Source of the DNA: an uncultured Pygmaiobacter sp.
GTDB lineage: Bacteria > Bacillota > Clostridia > Oscillospirales > Ruminococcaceae
DNA length: 32,547 nucleotides
NCBI GenBank assembly: GCA_944386485.1
Contig: CALXBG010000053.1
Coordinates: forward strand, 1 to 32,547
Direction: 5' to 3'
In this document: positions 29,988-32,547 of the stretch, piece by piece
How positions within the stretch are numbered: the stretch's first letter is position 1
How the letters are laid out: each line of letters opens with the position of its first letter
Program-made: the position numbers and the translations under genes
Notes under the pieces: generated by a model
Database searches by the model: none
The model's input: only the letters and a program-made list of their open reading frames with translations
Told to the model about the DNA's origin: nothing

Positions 29988-31316
29988 ATGTCGGTTACTC
30001 TGAACACAAAGTATCTGTCCGGCTTTGTCCGGGACGAAGAATTCGAGCAGATCTGGCCGCAGGTCAAGGCCGCGCACGATCAGCTGACCGCCCGTACCGG
30101 CCCGGGTAACGATTTCCTGGGCTGGCTGGATCTTCCGGTCAACTATGACAAGGAAGAGTTTGCACGGATCAAGAAGGCTGCTGAAAAGATCCGCAGCGAC
30201 AGCGATGTGCTGGTCGTCATCGGCATCGGCGGCAGCTATCTGGGCGCCCGCGCTGCGATCGAGGGCATGACCAGCCAGCTGTACAACGAGAACGCCGCCA
30301 CCAAGATCTACTTCTGCGGCAACAGCATTTCTTCCAGCTATCTCAAGACCATCCTCTCGCTGTGCGAGGGCAAGCGGGTTTCGGTCAACGTGATCTCCAA
30401 GTCCGGTACCACCACCGAGCCGGCGGTCGCGTTCCGGGTCTTCAAGGATTATCTCGAGAAGACGGTCGGCCCCGAGGAGGCGCGCAGCCGCATCTATGCG
30501 ACCACCGACGCCGCCCGCGGCACCCTCAAGGAGCTGTCCGACCGCGAGGGCTACCAGACCTTTGTCGTGCCCGACGATGTGGGCGGCCGTTATTCGGTGC
30601 TCACCGCCGTCGGCCTGCTGCCGATCGCGGTTGCTGGGCTCGACATCGACAAGCTAATGGCCGGCGCCGCCGCAGCCAGAGAGAAGCTCTCGGTCTGCGA
30701 TCTCTCCAACGACTGCTATCGCTATGCCGCCGCCCGCAACATTCTCTACCGCAAGGGCAAGGCGATCGAGCTGATGGTCAGCTATGAGCCTGCTTTCACC
30801 ATGATGAACGAGTGGTATAAGCAGCTTTTCGGCGAGAGCGAGGGCAAGGACAAGAAGGGCCTGTTCCCCGCCTCGGTTGTCTTCTCCACCGACCTGCACT
30901 CGATGGGCCAGTTCATCCAGGACGGCGCCCGGGTCATGTTTGAGACGGTGGTCGACGTCAAGAACCCGAAGGAGGAGCTCTTCATCGAGAAGTCCGAGGA
31001 GAACTTCGATGGGCTCAACTTCCTCGCCGGTCAGAACATGTCGAACGTCAACCGCAAGGCGCTGGAAGGCACCCTGCTCGCCCACACCGACGGCGGCGTG
31101 CCAAATATTCTGCTCGAGGTCAACAGCCTGGCCGAGTTCGACTTCGGTTACCTGATCTACTTCTTCGAGAAGGCTTGCGCGATCAGCGGCTATCTGCTTG
31201 GGGTCAACCCCTTCGATCAGCCCGGTGTTGAGAGCTACAAGAAGAACATGTTCGCGCTGCTGGGTAAGCCCGGCTACGAGGATGCAAAGGCCGCGCTGGA
31301 GGCAAAGCTCGGTTGA
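29988..31316 (+). CDS. pgi: Glucose-6-phosphate isomerase
   Basis: Pgi, 442 residues, interconverts glucose-6- and fructose-6-phosphate in glycolysis. It is of the short bacterial type, about 450 residues. The sugar-phosphate loops are [15 protein letters not shown] (about 76-90) and [15 protein letters not shown] (about 135-149). [14 protein letters not shown], the [14 protein letters not shown] region and the C-terminal [15 protein letters not shown] segment are family signatures; the last includes a Lys that acts in ring opening. The ATG has GGGGGC eleven bases upstream. Codons are strongly C-ending, as in deoB, suggesting high expression. The downstream P-loop gene is 73 bases away without a strong terminator. 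Confidence 0.97.
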   Translation: MSVTLNTKYLSGFVRDEEFEQIWPQVKAAHDQLTARTGPGNDFLGWLDLPVNYDKEEFARIKKAAEKIRSDSDVLVVIGIGGSYLGARAAIEGMTSQLYNENAATKIYFCGNSISSSYLKTILSLCEGKRVSVNVISKSGTTTEPAVAFRVFKDYLEKTVGPEEARSRIYATTDAARGTLKELSDREGYQTFVVPDDVGGRYSVLTAVGLLPIAVAGLDIDKLMAGAAAAREKLSVCDLSNDCYRYAAARNILYRKGKAIELMVSYEPAFTMMNEWYKQLFGESEGKDKKGLFPASVVFSTDLHSMGQFIQDGARVMFETVVDVKNPKEELFIEKSEENFDGLNFLAGQNMSNVNRKALEGTLLAHTDGGVPNILLEVNSLAEFDFGYLIYFFEKACAISGYLLGVNPFDQPGVESYKKNMFALLGKPGYEDAKAALEAKLG

Positions 31317-31389
31317 GAAGACCGTTTAAGAAAAAGGATTATGACATCAGGCAACATCCCGCTGATGTTAAAATAAAGGAGGAGTTCCA

Positions 31390-31794
31390 ATGATAAAGCT
31401 TATTGTTGGCGGTAAGGGCTCGGGCAAGACCAAGAAGATGATCGAAATGATCAATGACAGCGCAGCCACTACGCCGGGCAATATCGTCTGCATTGAGAAA
31501 TCCATGAAGCTGACCTACGACGTCTCCCACGCCGTTCGTCTGATTGATGTGGATGAATATAAGATTGCCGGTTATGAGATGCTCTACGGCTTCATCACCG
31601 GTGTGCTGGCCGGGAACTACGACATCGTCGAGGTTTATCTGGACGGCGTGCTCAAGATCGGCAACCATGACCTGGAGGGTCTGGGCGGCCTGCTGGCCCA
31701 GCTGGACGCCATCGCCGGGGACAACATCAAGATGGTGGTCACCGTCTCGGCGGATGAGGCGAGCCTGCCGGAGTCGGTTAAGAAGTATCTGTAA
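31390..31794 (+). CDS. Small P-loop protein of unknown function
   Basis: The 134-residue protein starts at once with a Walker A motif, GGKGSGKT (7-14), so it should bind a nucleotide. A possible Walker B is the hydrophobic strand IVEVYLDG (about 79-86). There is no second domain, signal peptide or membrane helix. Small clostridial proteins of this kind are sometimes annotated as PilT-like because of the P-loop, but it lacks the other PilT motifs. The ATG has a perfect AAGGAGG. It lies after pgi and may share its transcript. A small hairpin (ACATCAG...CTGATGT, 31344-31368) stands in the gap and a strong terminator follows. Function is not assigned. Confidence 0.8.
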   Translation: MIKLIVGGKGSGKTKKMIEMINDSAATTPGNIVCIEKSMKLTYDVSHAVRLIDVDEYKIAGYEMLYGFITGVLAGNYDIVEVYLDGVLKIGNHDLEGLGGLLAQLDAIAGDNIKMVVTVSADEASLPESVKKYL

Positions 31795-31807
31795 ATTGAA
31801 AGAAAGC

Positions 31808-31850
31808 CCAGCGGGGCCGGTTGTACTGACCGGCTCCGCTGGTTTGCGTT
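31808..31850 (+). terminator. Terminator after the P-loop gene
   Basis: CCAGCGGGGCCGGT (31808-31821) and ACCGGCTCCGCTGG (31829-31842) pair over 14 positions with one G-T pair and a seven-base loop. TTTGCGTTTT follows. Confidence 0.85.
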
Positions 31851-31900
31851 TTCGGCGCAGGGGATGGGGGAGAAAAGACCGAAAAAGTTCCGTTTTTCTG

Positions 31901-31929
31901 TTGACAAACCTTCCCAAAACCCGTATAAT
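31901..31929 (+). promoter_or_regulatory. Consensus sigma-A promoter of the DUF177-rpmF operon
   Basis: TTGACA (31901-31906) and TATAAT (31924-31929) are both perfect and 17 bases apart. This is the strongest promoter in the window, as fits a ribosomal protein operon. Confidence 0.93.
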
Positions 31930-31986
31930 AATCAAGCGGCCTTTTGGCAAAGGGGGATTTTATGCCCCGGCCGCGATGAGGTAGCT

Positions 31987-32478
31987 ATGGTTTTAGATGT
32001 CAAAAAGCTTCTGAACAGCAAAGAGGGAACCGCGCAGGACAGCTTTGAGACCGAGCTTGCAGAGTTGGATTTTCCTACCGGCTTCGCGCTCGAATCTCCG
32101 GTTCGGGTGGACTATCAGGCCCACCGGGAAGGGGAACAGGCTGCGGTGCATCTGGTCATCACCTGTCCCGCCGTCATTATCTGCGACCGCTGTCTGGAAC
32201 GGGTCGAACGGGAGTATCGGTATGAGCTGGACTATCTGTTCGACGAGCGGGACTGGAACAATCCGGAACCGGAGTTCCCGTTCGACGCCTTTGGCCGGCT
32301 GGACCTCGAGCGGCTGTGCTATGATGAACTGCTGCTCAACCTGCCCAGCAGTCTGCTGTGCAGCGAGGATTGCGAAGGATTGTGCCCGGTATGCGGCAAG
32401 CCGGTTAAGGCCGGCTGCAACTGCCGTCAAAATGTCGGCGACGACAGGCTGTCCATATTAAAACAACTGCTATCTTAA
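31987..32478 (+). CDS. DUF177 (YceD) family protein
   Basis: The 163-residue protein is of the family encoded just before rpmF in most bacteria; plant and bacterial members are linked to 23S rRNA accumulation. The central region has CPAVIICDRCLERVEREYRYE (about 58-78), the acidic patch WNNPEPEFPFDAFGRLDLE, and a C-terminal Cys cluster (CSEDCEGLCPVCGKPVKAGCNC) that suggests a metal site. I chose ATG 31987 because GAGG lies just upstream and the frame before it would run across the promoter. rpmF begins 30 bases after its stop. Confidence 0.93.
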   Translation: MVLDVKKLLNSKEGTAQDSFETELAELDFPTGFALESPVRVDYQAHREGEQAAVHLVITCPAVIICDRCLERVEREYRYELDYLFDERDWNNPEPEFPFDAFGRLDLERLCYDELLLNLPSSLLCSEDCEGLCPVCGKPVKAGCNCRQNVGDDRLSILKQLLS

Positions 32479-32508
32479 GTTTTACACATTTAGAGGAGGT
32501 GCTTTAAA

Positions 32509-32547
32509 GTGGCAGTACCCAAGAGAAAAGTTTCCAAGGCCAGACGG
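32509..32547 (+). CDS. rpmF: 50S ribosomal protein L32, first 13 codons
   Basis: A GTG start at 32509 follows GAGGAGG, and the reading MAVPKRKVSKARR is the typical L32 N-terminus. The rest lies beyond the window edge. It shares the promoter at 31901 with the DUF177 gene. Confidence 0.93.
   Translation, partial: MAVPKRKVSKARR

Overview
The window is a stretch of ordinary chromosome from a GC-rich member of the Firmicutes, most likely a gut-type Clostridia of the Oscillospirales/Ruminococcaceae sort. The evidence is the gene set and signals: AGGAGG-type ribosome sites, TTGACA/TATAAT promoters, a compact SRP RNA directly before dnaX, a dnaX-ybaB-recR block, smpB next to ssrA, mtaB (YqeV-type), a DUF177-rpmF pair, a pyruvate kinase with the extra C-terminal domain known from Bacillus, a BlaI/BlaR1-type pair, and many GTG or TTG starts. 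The genus is inference. No phage, insertion sequence, CRISPR array or plasmid gene was found.

Layout. 1-127: two tRNA genes on the minus strand (His, cut by the window edge, and Arg). 241-5875, plus strand: a nucleoside hydrolase, an unknown lipoprotein, an ECF sigma factor, and an overlapping response regulator/histidine kinase pair. 5923-6489, minus: a family 4 type uracil-DNA glycosylase. 6575-10264, plus: SRP RNA, dnaX, ybaB, recR, smpB and tmRNA. 10265-10581: a non-coding stretch with several hairpins. 10582-11382, minus: a membrane-anchored polysaccharide deacetylase. 11557-15683, plus: tRNA-Leu, then metF, a separate methionine synthase activation protein, and metH. 15725-19859, minus: recQ, luxS and pyk, transcribed in the order pyk-luxS-recQ. 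20053-21225, plus: deoB. 21295-22973, minus: an XRE regulator with membrane segments and a flavoprotein. 23108-25759, plus: BlaI-type repressor and BlaR1-type metallopeptidase with twin operators. 25826-28447, minus: mtaB then a CorC-type protein. 28603-31794, plus: D,D-carboxypeptidase, pgi and a small P-loop protein. 31987-32547, plus: DUF177 protein and the start of rpmF.

How the genes work together. Several are housekeeping: protein synthesis and rescue (tRNAs, tmRNA/SmpB, L32), secretion (SRP RNA), replication and repair (DnaX, RecR, RecQ, UDG), glycolysis and pentose metabolism (Pgi, Pyk, DeoB, nucleoside hydrolase). Two blocks converge on the activated methyl cycle. LuxS releases homocysteine, and the convergent metF-activation-metH operon remethylates it with folate-derived methyl groups and cobalamin. 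The envelope is represented by the deacetylase, the carboxypeptidase and the BlaI/BlaR1-type sensor pair.

I do not see a clearly new multi-gene defence or mobile system. The points most worth a second look are the BlaR1-type sensor with an unrecognised extracytoplasmic domain and twin operators beside a divergent flavoprotein promoter, the methionine synthase whose reactivation module is a separate protein, the 134-residue P-loop protein after pgi, the orphan ECF sigma factor, and the hairpin-rich DNA after tmRNA.
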